Both the position numbers and the translations under genes were made by a program. A stretch of DNA of 64,000 bases, from positions 1 through 64,000 of the forward strand of contig CANOHT010000010.1 of assembly GCA_947565865.1 (NCBI GenBank), read 5' to 3'. The notes below the pieces were generated by a model. That model was not told the origin of the DNA, made no database searches, and saw nothing but the letters and a program-made list of their open reading frames with translations. This document shows, piece after piece, positions 15,673-24,186 of the stretch (position 1 is its first letter; every line of letters starts with the position of its first letter). The DNA comes from an uncultured Clostridia bacterium. GTDB taxonomy: Bacteria; Bacillota; Clostridia; Christensenellales; Aristaeellaceae.

Positions 15673-16226
15673 TTACCACCCGATTTCATCCGCGTACTCC
15701 ACCCGCCGCACAGGCTGTTCCGCCGCCTTCGAGTTGCGCCATGCCACCGCTTCCGTCAGCAGCGCGTGATAGACGGCGGGCGTTATGCGCCAGAATTCCG
15801 CGATGCTCAGGCCCAGCACCTCCCGGGCCAGGAACATCATGCGCGGCCACGAGGCGGACTCACCGGAGGCACCGTTTTTTTTTCACTCCGAGGCAGCTTT
15901 TGCAGCATTTCCCGCTGAGCGGCCCTGGCCAGGCGGGAAAACTGCAGCATGTGCAGCGACTGCAGCTGTGCCTCCGTGACGGCCTGTCCGGCCTCTTCCA
16001 TCAGCAGCCGCACGATAACAGCCTGCCGCTCCACGCTCATGGCCGGAGCGGTCGCTTTGCCGTCGGGGGCGATCTGCAGCATCTCCAGCACCAGGTCGCC
16101 GTAAGGCCTGCCCAAAGCCTGCTCCATCCGGGCCGCGGCCCGCAGCGTAAAGAGCAGCCGCACCTTGGCCCCGGCCACTTCAACCTCGCTGGGTTCCCAT
16201 TGCTCCCAAAATGTCACCGCGTTCAT
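15673..16226 (-). CDS. Tail assembly chaperone long form (gpGT-like), made by -1 frameshift
   Basis: The zero frame (15837-16226) reaches a run of nine A residues on the minus strand (plus 15875-15883), read as GAA AAA AAA ACG. A -1 slip on A-AAA-AAA continues as NGASGESASWPRMMFLAREV and then LGLSIAEFWRITPAVYHALL, ending at 15673-15675 (TAA). The extension of about 67 residues is a typical T-domain, with MMFLAREVLGLS resembling gpT partners. Long and short forms coat the tape measure before tube polymerisation. The join is annotated here as one span. Confidence 0.75.
15837..16226 (-). CDS. Tail assembly chaperone short form (gpG-like)
   Basis: This 129-residue protein starts at ATG16226 after AAGGAGAGAAG. 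The body is helical (AARMEQALGRPYGDLVLEML and VERQAVIVRLLMEEAGQAV). Its place between the tail tube and the tape measure is diagnostic of the gpG chaperone. The last codons, after the A9 slippery run, are replaced in the frameshifted product. The ATG is preferred over upstream starts because of its ribosome site and because the upstream region is repeat DNA. Confidence 0.78.
   Translation of the reverse strand: MNAVTFWEQWEPSEVEVAGAKVRLLFTLRAAARMEQALGRPYGDLVLEMLQIAPDGKATAPAMSVERQAVIVRLLMEEAGQAVTEAQLQSLHMLQFSRLARAAQREMLQKLPRSEKKTVPPVSPPRGRA
15875..15883 (-). promoter_or_regulatory. A9 slippery sequence for programmed -1 frameshift
   Basis: Nine consecutive T residues on the plus strand give A-AAA-AAA in phase with the gpG frame. 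The other frame is open for about 200 bases beyond it and closed a short distance before it, as expected for a programmed shift. Confidence 0.72.
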
Positions 16227-16247
16227 GTTCTTCTCTCCTTGTTGCTC

Positions 16248-16591
16248 CTCAGTCGGCTTCCCTTGATGTCGCCTATCCCGGTCGAAACCCGCCCCGGACA
16301 AAAGTCCGTCGCGGGTTTCGACCTGCGGGATCGCCCTTCCGGCGCTGTCCTCGATCTCAGTCGGAGCTTAAGCCCCTCTCTCCAAAGCTTTCGCCTGTGC
16401 TGGGTTTCGGGACGCAATGCAAGCATTGCATCCCCTCAGTCGACCTGTCGGCTTCCCTTGATGTCACATCACACAAAAGCCCGCCAGCGGAAGCACGGAA
16501 ACAACTCCGGCCCTATCTGGCGGGCGTTCGCCCCCCGAAGGGAGGCCGACAGCCTGACTAAGCCCGAGGACAGCGCCGCAAGGCATCCCGA
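16248..16591. repeat. Intergenic hairpin-repeat block 4
   Basis: This gap between tail tube and chaperone has no supported gene. It contains 12-bp perfect arms GTCGAAACCCGC/GCGGGTTTCGAC at 16281-16322 enclosing GGAC-AAAA-GTCC. It also contains a 30-bp stretch at 16413-16442 (around GCAATGCAAGCATTGC) that is identical at 18672-18701, two copies of CTTCCCTTGATGTC, and near 16535-16590 an inverted copy of the module seen at 11508 and 15324. Confidence 0.7.
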
Positions 16592-17212
16592 TCAGGCGCC
16601 GGCGGCGGCCTCCTCGATGCCCTCAATGTCGTCGATGGTCGCCAGGTGCTTGGCAAAAAACTCGTCGGGCGTCAGGGGCACTTTGCCGCTGGGCACCTTG
16701 TTGGTATAGTAACGGATCCGCCACAGCCCCTCGTCCGTGGGCAGCAGCATCACCTCATAGTCCACCGCGGGGTCGGTGGGGTTGTTGTTGCTGGTCTGGT
16801 GCTGGCGGTCGCGTTGCACCAGCTTGCAGCGGGGGTGGTAGTAGTAGGCCATGCTGCCGTCGCTCAGCTTTGCGGTGTAGCCGCAGCCAAACTCGGGCTT
16901 GATGGGCGTTACCACATCGTAGGAGGTGGCGTTCCTGGCCTTGGCGCCCAGGGCAAAGTTCAGGAAGTCCGTGGGCAGCGTCACGGCGTTCAGGCTCAGG
17001 CGGCTTTCACTGATGAGCGCCACGGCATCATAGACGATGCCGGAGGAATAGATCTCGTTGTTCTTTTCGTTCGGCTGCACGGTGATGGTCTTGATAACGG
17101 GCAGCTGGATGTCCGTACCCGCCTCCGAGCCTTCACCGGGCATGTACACAAAAAAGTTGCCGACGGTCAGCTCATAGGCCGGTTTCTGGGTAGCAATGGT
17201 CGTGGTAGGCAT
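16592..17212 (-). CDS. Major tail tube protein
   Basis: The 206-residue protein fits the phi13/TP901-like major tail protein group: N-terminal KPAYELTVGNFFVYMP, then a beta-rich core (IYSSGIVYDAVALISESRLS) and GCGYTAKLSDGSMAYYYHPR. Its last residues (IEGIEEAAAGA) are a flexible tail. It forms the hollow tail tube. The gene follows the tail-completion genes and precedes the chaperone, the standard order. AAAGGAGCATGAT precedes the ATG. Confidence 0.85.
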   Translation of the reverse strand: MPTTTIATQKPAYELTVGNFFVYMPGEGSEAGTDIQLPVIKTITVQPNEKNNEIYSSGIVYDAVALISESRLSLNAVTLPTDFLNFALGAKARNATSYDVVTPIKPEFGCGYTAKLSDGSMAYYYHPRCKLVQRDRQHQTSNNNPTDPAVDYEVMLLPTDEGLWRIRYYTNKVPSGKVPLTPDEFFAKHLATIDDIEGIEEAAAGA

Positions 17213-17239
17213 ATCATGCTCCTTTCTGCGTCCCCGGCG

Positions 17240-17794
17240 TCACAGGCCGGCGGATGCCAACAGGTTGTTGAGTGCGCGTTCCATGGCGTCCACGGCGGCG
17301 TCCATACTGGTCTCAAACGCGGGTTCGATGTGGCGGAGTTGGCGGCTTTCGGAGTATTCGAGAATGCCGCCGTAGTCGGCGACGGTATCCACCTTCCGGC
17401 CGCGCCCCCGTCCGTCCGTGTACGCGAAGTGAGTGCGGCGGTTTTTGCGCACGCGGCGCTTGCTGCCCTGGTAACGGGTGACGCCCTTATCATCCACATA
17501 GGTTGCGGTGTTCCGCTTTTTGGAGCTGCTGCGCGTGACTTTCCTCTCCTCCCAGGCGACGTAAGCGCCGGCGCTCATCACGCCCGCGTAGCTGCGCGAG
17601 GTGATGGAGGACTGCAGCGCGCCGGTAGCGTGTTTAGCCTTGGCGGCTACCTCTCGGGCTGCCGCCGCGCGAAGAATTTCGATGCCCGCTTCCGGCACGC
17701 TTTTCAGCCGCTCGGGAGACAGGGCCTTTTGCACATCCTTGGCGAAATCAACATTCAGGCGACCACCGTCCCGCTGCTTAGCCGTCATCCGCAT
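17240..17794 (-). CDS. HK97 gp10-like head-tail/tail component
   Basis: The 184-residue basic protein resembles the HK97 gp10 family, where a central ATGALQSSI segment (about residues 60-70) is the hallmark (here HATGALQSSITSR). It ends in a helix, HIEPAFETSMDAAVDAMERAL, that fits the family's PALE...E pattern. GGAGGACGC lies before ATG17794; a second ATG two codons later is possible. The gene overlaps the preceding one by 17 bases. It contributes to the head-tail joint or tail completion. Confidence 0.78.
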   Translation of the reverse strand: MRMTAKQRDGGRLNVDFAKDVQKALSPERLKSVPEAGIEILRAAAAREVAAKAKHATGALQSSITSRSYAGVMSAGAYVAWEERKVTRSSSKKRNTATYVDDKGVTRYQGSKRRVRKNRRTHFAYTDGRGRGRKVDTVADYGGILEYSESRQLRHIEPAFETSMDAAVDAMERALNNLLASAGL

Positions 17795-18200
17795 CCGCAG
17801 CGTCCTCCTCCGCGGTCTCACCCTTAACCTGCCACAGGTCGTCAACGACGATCGCCTGCAGGCCGATTTCTCGGCCCTGGGCGACGTCCCAGCCCTGAGC
17901 GCCGGAATAGCCGTCCACCAGGATCGACGCGCCGCTCTCCCGGTAGCCGTCCAGGGCGGTAAAAACCTGATCCCGCAGCGCAATCCAGTCCACGCTGTCC
18001 GAGAGGATCCACAGCGTTACCTGCAGGCCGCTGCGGCGCTGAAAGCGCTCACCGCTGGCCCATAACTCGCGCGTCCCCTCGTGCGTCCAGGTGATGTAGG
18101 CGTCGCCCTCCACGTCCCCGCGCATGGGATCTTCGCAGGCGGGGAGCGTGATCCCTCCGGCCAGGAGTGCCCGGGCCATCAGGGCGTTAATGTCGGTCAA
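17778..18200 (-). CDS. Tail terminator/minor capsid-like protein
   Basis: This 140-residue protein starts at a TTG with GGAGGGGGCTACCA in front. The pattern ITWTHEGTRELWASGERF...LQVTLWILSD...ALRDQVFTALDG is like tail terminator/completion proteins (HK97 gp9 or SPP1 gp17 type): a strand, a helix of about 15 residues and further strands. It ends in an acidic tail. The gene sits between head closure and the gp10-like gene, partly overlapping both. The exact role is inferred from gene order. Confidence 0.6.
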   Translation of the reverse strand: MTDINALMARALLAGGITLPACEDPMRGDVEGDAYITWTHEGTRELWASGERFQRRSGLQVTLWILSDSVDWIALRDQVFTALDGYRESGASILVDGYSGAQGWDVAQGREIGLQAIVVDDLWQVKGETAEEDAADADDG

Positions 18201-18537
18201 TGGTAGCCCCCTCCATCTCTACCGCCAGGCACCTGAGCTTGACAAAGCCCGGCAGCGGCGTATCGGTCGCCACGTCGCGGATGTCATAGGTCGTGCCCAG
18301 GTAGCTCAGGCGCATCCCGCTGACAATGCGGCGGGTACGCAGCGCCCGCATCACCACAAAGATCACGCTCTCGTGATACCGCGCGTCCCCGGAGGAAAAC
18401 GCCTTGTCCGTTTGCCCCCGTACCTCGGCGGCGTAAGCGCCGACATAGGGCCACGACGCACGGCTTTCGCCGCCGCTGGTCGTGGGGGCGCGGTCGTACA
18501 GCGCCACGACGCTGCGCATGTTGCCGATCTGTCGCAT
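18187..18537 (-). CDS. Head closure / head-tail adaptor protein
   Basis: This 116-residue protein has the small beta-barrel pattern of the SPP1 gp16 / head-tail adaptor (DUF3599-like) group: VALYDRAPTTSGGESR, YVGAYAAEVRG, RTRRIVSGMRLSYLGTTYDIR. It would close the head after packaging and connect the tail. It starts at ATG18537 after GGAGGCGGC and overlaps the next gene by 14 bases. Confidence 0.72.
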   Translation of the reverse strand: MRQIGNMRSVVALYDRAPTTSGGESRASWPYVGAYAAEVRGQTDKAFSSGDARYHESVIFVVMRALRTRRIVSGMRLSYLGTTYDIRDVATDTPLPGFVKLRCLAVEMEGATIDRH

Positions 18538-18559
18538 CTGTGCCGCCTCCTATCTCAAG

Positions 18560-18716
18560 CTGCCACCCGCCCCACGGCCATAGCCGTGTCGCGGGTGCAC
18601 TTCAGCCAATGCGAGCATTGGTCTTGTTAGTTACCCCACACAGGCTTTCGCCCGCGCGGGGCTTCGGGGGGCGCAATGCAAGCATTGCATCCCCTCAGTC
18701 GGCTTTCGGCCCCCTC
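18560..18716. repeat. Intergenic hairpin-repeat block 5
   Basis: Contains CCCGCCCCACGGCCATAGCC and GTGTCGCGGGT, forming a near-perfect hairpin, then CACTTCAGCCAATGCGAGCA. The same roughly 55 bases occur in reverse orientation at 20264-20330. The 30-bp segment at 18672-18701 is identical to 16413-16442. No gene is supported. Confidence 0.7.
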
Positions 18717-18989
18717 TCAGTTTGCAATTTGATGGATGATCGACTGGAGCCCCAGCTGTATCGGCCCCTGCACGGCACCCACGCTGACCACCCCCCGGTT
18801 ATCGTACCAGTGCATGGCCAGCATGTAGCAGGCCGTGTCGTAGAGGCTGCTGGGGGCCTCAGGTTCAGGCACGCCCGCCCCGGCCAGGTACTCCTTGGCG
18901 GCGCTCAGACACATGGCCGCTACCTCGGGCTGATAGCTGTCTTCGGCAAAATAGCCGTACTGCTTCATCATTTCAGGTACGCTGGCCAT
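18717..18989 (-). CDS. Head-tail connector, HK97 gp6-like
   Basis: This 90-residue protein is mostly helical (EVAAMCLSAAKEYLAGAGV, SLYDTACYMLAMHWYDNRGV) and ends IQLGLQSIIHQI. It matches the gp6-like connector/DNA-packaging group, where a D..iv..lv.hwY.nRe-like segment is conserved. It forms a ring below the portal. It follows the capsid gene with an 11-base gap, and GAGGTGAACC precedes the ATG. Confidence 0.82.
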   Translation of the reverse strand: MASVPEMMKQYGYFAEDSYQPEVAAMCLSAAKEYLAGAGVPEPEAPSSLYDTACYMLAMHWYDNRGVVSVGAVQGPIQLGLQSIIHQIAN

Positions 18990-19000
18990 GATGGTTCACC

Positions 19001-20191
19001 TCAGCTCTTGCCCGTTTCATTTTCCGTTTCGGTCTGGGGCGGGGTAGGCAACGTCACCTTCGCCCGGCGGAAGGCCGCGAACATCTTGATCTGGATGTCG
19101 TAGAGGCTATTGAGGTAGAACATTCGCAGACCCTTGTCAGGATCCTTGTCCGTGTCGTACCAGGCAGGGCACGCGAAGTTCAGGTGCAGATAGCGCCAAT
19201 CGCCGATGACAGGCTGCACGGCCTGCTCGGTGAAGGCCATGTCCACGCCCAGGATGCTCTTGGGCTGCGCGGCGAAGAGGCTGGCGTCGCCGGCCAGGGA
19301 GCGGATCAGCTTCACATAATCGGAGAAGCGCATCACGCCGGAGGCGCTGTCGCGGTATTCGTCCTCCAGGGCTGCCCAGGCGGAGGTGATGGCCTCGTAC
19401 ATGTCCGCGCCGCTGACTTCCGTGATGCCGTTTGCCTGGTAAAGGCTCATATGCTTGAGCGCTGTGGTGGGGGACGTGGCGAAGAGACACTTCATCTCCT
19501 TGCGCGTAGCCGCGGCGTCCAGCTCCTGGTTGATGGCCGCCTCAATGTTCAGGTTGGTGGTGCGCAGCACGCTCTCCGCTACACGGGCCTTGAGGCGGTA
19601 TTCATTGGCACCGAAGGACACCAGTTCGCCGCGCATCTGCATTTCCTTGGCGCTCAGGCCGTCCGCCGCCAGGAAGTCGTCATCCGGCACGGTGAAGCTC
19701 ATGCGGGGAATGCGCAGGTTGGGGATGGCCGTCACCGTCATCTTGCTCCGCAGGGGATGGACGGGGCGGGGCGCCAGCAGCAGCTCATTGCTCAGGGTGG
19801 TGGGCACCAGCACGGAGCCATTGCCCTGGTCGTCATTGTTCTCGGGGATCATGCCCAGCTGCTGGTAGGCCATCTGGGGCAGGCTGCGGGTGTCGCCGCC
19901 GCTCAGCGCCGTGCGGTAGAACAGACCGGCGGCTTCCCGTTTGCTCATGGCACCGCCGCTGTCCTTGCGCAGCTTAAAGGCGGCCTCGTCCGCCATGCGG
20001 GCCCGCTCGTCCTGCAGCATGTCCAGGCGGCCCTTGGCGTCATCATAGGCAGCCTTGGCGCGGCGAACGTCCTCCATATTGCTGCTCTTGTCGCTCGCCA
20101 GCTTGACGGCGCTGTCACGCAGGCTGGTCACGCTGCCCTGCAGATCCTGGATCGCTTCGTCAATGGCGGCCATCGTCTTAAAAATTGCCAT
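19001..20191 (-). CDS. Major capsid protein, HK97 fold
   Basis: At 396 residues it has the family layout. An N-terminal delta/scaffold domain (about 1-100) is helical and charged, followed by a segment rich in G/N/D (ENNDDQGNGSVLVPTTLSNELL) where the protease would cut, then the HK97 fold (IRIP-like strand NLRIPRM, FGANEYRLKARV, E-loop AESVLRTTN). It assembles the head shell. The upstream ClpP-like protease removes the N-terminal domain. ATG20191 follows AAAGGATGAAG. The C-terminal end is acidic and repetitive (TETENETGKS). Confidence 0.92.
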   Translation of the reverse strand: MAIFKTMAAIDEAIQDLQGSVTSLRDSAVKLASDKSSNMEDVRRAKAAYDDAKGRLDMLQDERARMADEAAFKLRKDSGGAMSKREAAGLFYRTALSGGDTRSLPQMAYQQLGMIPENNDDQGNGSVLVPTTLSNELLLAPRPVHPLRSKMTVTAIPNLRIPRMSFTVPDDDFLAADGLSAKEMQMRGELVSFGANEYRLKARVAESVLRTTNLNIEAAINQELDAAATRKEMKCLFATSPTTALKHMSLYQANGITEVSGADMYEAITSAWAALEDEYRDSASGVMRFSDYVKLIRSLAGDASLFAAQPKSILGVDMAFTEQAVQPVIGDWRYLHLNFACPAWYDTDKDPDKGLRMFYLNSLYDIQIKMFAAFRRAKVTLPTPPQTETENETGKS

Positions 20192-20224
20192 GGTTCTTCA
20201 TCCTTTCTGGGGGTCGGTCGTAAG

Positions 20225-20330
20225 AGTTATGTTACACTAAGGGAGGCCGAAAGACGACTAACTTCAGCCAAATGCTTGCATTGGTGAAGTGTACCCGCGA
20301 CACGGCTATGGCCGTGGGGCGGGCGACATC
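20225..20330. repeat. Intergenic hairpin-repeat block 6, extending into the protease stop
   Basis: Positions 20264-20330 are the inverted copy of the repeat at 18560-18620. The block overlaps the end of the protease gene, so its last residues (SPAPRP) are encoded by repeat DNA, a sign of insertion after the gene was established. Confidence 0.65.
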
Positions 20331-21007
20331 TCCAGCTGCCGGAGGATCTCCGCCCGCTCCTGGTCATACCGCGCCTTGACGACGGCCCGCAGGCTTTTTT
20401 CCGTCGCTGCCATGGATGCCTGCAGGTACCCGCGCATGGCCGACGCGCCGGTGCCCGTATCATAGATGCTGTCGACAAGACCGTTATCCACAGCATCCTG
20501 CGCGCTCCAGTAAGTCTCGCGTTCCATCAGGGCCGCGACCTCGCTTTCATCCTTGCCCATGGCTTCGGCGTAGGCCGCTGCGGCCGCCTTGCCCAGCGCC
20601 TGCAGATACTCCTGTGCCCGGCGCATCTCGTTATGGTCGCCGTAAGTGCCGCAGCTGGGGTTGTGGATCATGACGGTGCCAAGGGGACTGATGGCGCGCT
20701 TGCCCTTATTGCAAGCACACAGGGGCAGCGTGGCCGCGCTGTAAGCCCGCAGCACCTCCGCCCGGGTCTCGCCCCGGCGTTTGCGCAGCGCGTCATACAT
20801 GGCCACGCCCACGGCCACATCGCCGCCGGGGCTGTCGATCACCACCGTCAGCGGCCGACCGTCACAATCTGCCAGCGCATCCCGGAAAGCCCTGGGCGCA
20901 CAGACGCCCTGGTCGTCCATCCAGGGATTGTCAGGCTCCAGCGGGCCGTCGATCAGCAGCCGGGCCTCGCCGTCCTCCATCCGGGCGAAACGATAAAATT
21001 TGTCCAT
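20306..21007 (-). CDS. ClpP-like prohead (head maturation) protease
   Basis: This 233-residue protein has the S14/ClpP-type layout of phage head proteases: VVIDSPGGDVAVGVAMYDALRKR (about residues 55-75), a probable nucleophile serine in AYSAATLPL (about 88-91), and MIHNPSCGTYGD with the histidine (about 114). The GxAAS region is altered to AYSAAT, but the serine is kept. It trims the capsid N-terminal domain during head expansion. It lies between portal and capsid as usual and starts five bases after the portal stop. Confidence 0.85.
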   Translation of the reverse strand: MDKFYRFARMEDGEARLLIDGPLEPDNPWMDDQGVCAPRAFRDALADCDGRPLTVVIDSPGGDVAVGVAMYDALRKRRGETRAEVLRAYSAATLPLCACNKGKRAISPLGTVMIHNPSCGTYGDHNEMRRAQEYLQALGKAAAAAYAEAMGKDESEVAALMERETYWSAQDAVDNGLVDSIYDTGTGASAMRGYLQASMAATEKSLRAVVKARYDQERAEILRQLEMSPAPRP

Positions 21008-21012
21008 ACCTT

Positions 21013-22221
21013 TTAACTCCCTTCGGTGGGCGCGTTGGGTCTTTGCATGGCCGCGTCCGGCTGCCGCAGTAGCTGATCCAGCGGTACCAGGTCGCGCGAT
21101 ACCAGCGCCCGATTGCCGCCAGGGACAGGCCCGCGCCCCTGCTCCTGCCGGATCTCGTCAATCGTGCGGATGCCGTTGCGGGCATACAGCTGGGACATGT
21201 TGGCACGGGTCAAACCGTCTGCCACCATCAGATCGTCGATGTCAAACCGGAAGCGGTAGCCGCGCTGAATCTCCTGATAGGTCAGCAGCTTGCAGTTCAG
21301 CTCCGACTCATACATCCGCACAATGGGGACGATGGTACGCTCCAGGTACTCCAGCTGCTGCTGTTCCTGGCTGCTGTAGCTGCTGCTGGAGTAGTCGCCC
21401 AGCAGCACCGGCGGCAGGTTATAGACCCTGGCCACCTTGTTGGCGGTGATCCTGTCCACATCCAGCACATGGGGATCCACGGCGGAGCGGTTGATGGTGG
21501 TGGCCTTCATGCCGCCGGTCAGTGCCAGTACACCGTCGCCGCTCTTGTGGTACACATCCAGGAAGTCGGCGACGAGTGCGTTGCGCTTCTCAACCTTCAA
21601 ATCCGCGGGAATTTCCAGCAACACCGCGCCCTTGACGCCGCGAACCTGGTCGAGGCTGAAGCGCTTGATACGCTCGTCATACTGCAGGGTTGCTCTGAGC
21701 ACATCCACAGGGCTGACGCCGCTGTGCCCGGAGGCGGAGACGTGCCGGCAATGGAGCATCTGGCGGCTGGAGATGTACATCCGGGGGCCGTTTTCCGGCG
21801 TTAGGATGTACCAGAGGTCGCCGCTGTCCTGATTGACGGCCAGCTCTACCCGCTGAGGATCCAGCACATCCAGGGCTTCCACGCTGCCGTCCAGCCCCGG
21901 CACCTTGAGCGCGTAGCAGTTGCCGGAGGTATCCCGGCAGGTCTCCATGGCCTGCCAGAAGCTGTAGGGTGTCATCCGCGGCGACGGGCTGTAAGCAATC
22001 AGCCGATGCAGCGGGTGCGCCGTGTCCTCGTCCCAGCCGCGGTAGAGGCGCAGCCTCATGCTGGCGATGGTGTTGCTCAGCATGGTCACTGCGCCGAAGA
22101 CCGCCTCCGACCCGGTGAGGGAATAGTCGCCGCTGGGCTGCCAGAGACCTTGATTGACCAGGGAACGCACCTGCGCCTCAGGCTTGTCCCTGGAGCGGAA
22201 ACGGTTAAAGGGCCAGATCAT
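21013..22221 (-). CDS. Portal protein, HK97 gp3 family
   Basis: The 402-residue protein shows the family's features: VFGAVTMLSNTIASMRLRLYRG near the start, HPLHRLIAYSPSPRMTPYSFW, SGVSPVDVLRATLQYDERI, and DRITANKVARVYNLPPVLLGD followed by a Q-rich helix (SSQEQQQLEYLERTIVP). It forms the dodecameric DNA channel at one head vertex and docks the terminase. TAGGAGGTATGACCC precedes the ATG. The 69-base gap upstream holds a degenerate piece of the late-gap repeats. Confidence 0.92.
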   Translation of the reverse strand: MIWPFNRFRSRDKPEAQVRSLVNQGLWQPSGDYSLTGSEAVFGAVTMLSNTIASMRLRLYRGWDEDTAHPLHRLIAYSPSPRMTPYSFWQAMETCRDTSGNCYALKVPGLDGSVEALDVLDPQRVELAVNQDSGDLWYILTPENGPRMYISSRQMLHCRHVSASGHSGVSPVDVLRATLQYDERIKRFSLDQVRGVKGAVLLEIPADLKVEKRNALVADFLDVYHKSGDGVLALTGGMKATTINRSAVDPHVLDVDRITANKVARVYNLPPVLLGDYSSSSYSSQEQQQLEYLERTIVPIVRMYESELNCKLLTYQEIQRGYRFRFDIDDLMVADGLTRANMSQLYARNGIRTIDEIRQEQGRGPVPGGNRALVSRDLVPLDQLLRQPDAAMQRPNAPTEGS

Positions 22222-22290
22222 GGGTCATACCTCCTATGGTGTCGCCTGGCTTGAGGGCATTCGTCCGTGCTGGACGCTGCCTCCTCAGTC

Positions 22291-24186
22291 TCAGGTAGCC
22301 CTGCGGCCTCCCGTCATGGAAAAAAACAGAATACCGGGTTCTTCCGGCTGCTCCGTCTCCCGGGACGGCAGGGCGAAGAACGAAAAGCCGGGCTCCGCCG
22401 CGATGGTTCCGGGCGCCGGACAGCGGCGCATCCAGGCCGTGTGCGCGTCCAGAAAGGCCATAAAGGCGTCGATCTTGGAATACTTGTCCAGCTTGGTGGG
22501 CACCCAGTTCTCGTTATCCCGGGTGGAAAAATCCTGCCGGAGTTTCACATTGTTCAGGTACCACTCGAAAAGCCGGTTCTGGTTGTAGCAAATCATCCCG
22601 TCCAGGAAGCGCTCTTTCAAGTCCTTCATGGGGGCGTTGAGGGTCAGCGCGCCCTGGCGCACAGGATCGCAGGTAAAAATAGGCTTGTCCTCACCCCGCC
22701 AGCTGCTCAGGGAGCGCACCAGCAGGGTCGCGTTGGCCGGATCGTAGCCGATGCAGCGGATGTCAAACACCTCCGCCCATTTCTCAAACCATTCCACAAT
22801 CAGCTCCTGCCGGATGTAGTCGCCCTCGATGATGGTCAGCAGCCCCTGCATGGCATAGCTGTAATAGTCCAGCCGCTCCGCATCCCGGTCGGCGATGGAT
22901 CGGGGCACGAAGGTGTGGGGGATGACCAGCATCCGGCCGTCATCCAGAGGCACCTCCAGACAGACGCTGGTGTGGTCGCCCGATACGCTGATGTCGAAGC
23001 CGCCGTAAGCCTCGCGCCCTCGCACCGTCTCCAGGTCGATCACGTCCTGGTTGCGCTGGATCAGCGACCAGTCCAGGAAGCTGGCGGCGCTGACCCGGGT
23101 GAACAGATTCAGCTGCTTGGTCAGGAAGTCGGCCCGCAGCGCGGGAACGGCCCTGCCTGCCTCCCAGCGCTCCTGCAGCTGCTCCAGGCGCAGCAGCACC
23201 CCCAAGGAGGGATTCGCCTGAATCCAGTGCTCATGCTGGTCGGGTTGGATGTCCTCGTCCAGCTCGTAGATCAGGGCGAAGCTGCGCTCATTTACCGTAT
23301 CGTTGCCAATCCCTTTGAGCATCTGGTCGGCCAGCCGGTACTCGGAGACGAGCACGCCGTCCAACACATAGCCCATGGTGGAGCACATCAGCAGCAGCGG
23401 ATCGCGGCACTTGTCCAGGCTTCGGCGCAGCTGGACGATCATGTCATAGGTGCGCGCCTCATGGATCTCGTCAAAGACCGCCGCCGTGGGACGCAGACCG
23501 TCCAGGGTGCGGGCATTGGCGGCGTGGCTCTGGATGATGGCGTCAGGTACCGCGCTCCTACTCTTGCCGGAGAGCCCATCCTGGTAATACTCAATGCTGG
23601 TACGCAGTGAGCGGAAACGTCTGGACAGGGCAGGGGACTGCTCTACCATGGCGCGGCAGTCGTCCATCAGTAGGGCGGACTGCTTCTGACTGTTGGCCAG
23701 CACGTCCACTTCCGCGTTGCGCACGCCATCCTGGGAGGCCAGGTACAGCGCCGCGGCAGCCACCAGGGGCGTCTTGCCGTTGCCGCTGCCCACCACCAGC
23801 AGCGCCTTGGTGTGCTTGCGGTAGCCCTCGGCGCGGTGGATCCATCCGAACACGTTGGCCAGGAAGAAGCACTGCCAGGGCATCAGCACCATGCTGTCGT
23901 AATCTCCCCGGGGACGCATCCATTTTTCCGTGAAGCGGATGGGCCGGGAAGCCTTTTCTCCGTCAAAGATCCACGGACAGCCTTCGTCGGCCTCGCGCAT
24001 CAGGTCGCGGATAAAGCGCTCACAGGCCAGGCGCACCTTTCGGCAAGTGTCTTCGCGCCCGGTCAGCACATCCTCCACATAGCTGAAAATGCGTTCGTCC
24101 GCGTCAGGATGGCGGGCGTACAGCGCGGCGCGTTCCTGGGCCTCAGTAGATGTCCATGTCCTCTGCATCATCGGCCGCATCACCAC
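22291..24186 (-). CDS. Terminase large subunit
   Basis: At 631 residues it has an N-terminal ATPase with Walker A GSGNGKT (about 132-138), Walker B AVFDEIHEA (about 237-245) and an SxMGYV-like coupling motif. The C-terminal nuclease has acidic residues in YGGFDISVSGD, and YDPANATLLV. It cuts and pumps phage DNA through the portal. The frame overlaps TerS by 44 bases; the start may be GTG24186 or one of the following ATGs (MMQRTW). The order HNH-TerS-TerL-portal is the classic HK97-type packaging module, which suggests cos-type cutting assisted by the HNH enzyme. Confidence 0.93.
   Translation of the reverse strand: MVMRPMMQRTWTSTEAQERAALYARHPDADERIFSYVEDVLTGREDTCRKVRLACERFIRDLMREADEGCPWIFDGEKASRPIRFTEKWMRPRGDYDSMVLMPWQCFFLANVFGWIHRAEGYRKHTKALLVVGSGNGKTPLVAAAALYLASQDGVRNAEVDVLANSQKQSALLMDDCRAMVEQSPALSRRFRSLRTSIEYYQDGLSGKSRSAVPDAIIQSHAANARTLDGLRPTAAVFDEIHEARTYDMIVQLRRSLDKCRDPLLLMCSTMGYVLDGVLVSEYRLADQMLKGIGNDTVNERSFALIYELDEDIQPDQHEHWIQANPSLGVLLRLEQLQERWEAGRAVPALRADFLTKQLNLFTRVSAASFLDWSLIQRNQDVIDLETVRGREAYGGFDISVSGDHTSVCLEVPLDDGRMLVIPHTFVPRSIADRDAERLDYYSYAMQGLLTIIEGDYIRQELIVEWFEKWAEVFDIRCIGYDPANATLLVRSLSSWRGEDKPIFTCDPVRQGALTLNAPMKDLKERFLDGMICYNQNRLFEWYLNNVKLRQDFSTRDNENWVPTKLDKYSKIDAFMAFLDAHTAWMRRCPAPGTIAAEPGFSFFALPSRETEQPEEPGILFFSMTGGRRAT

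Noticed and set aside
22267..23610. Plus-strand frame of 447 codons opposite the terminase large subunit
   Set aside because: Antisense shadow; no ribosome site and no protein-like composition.
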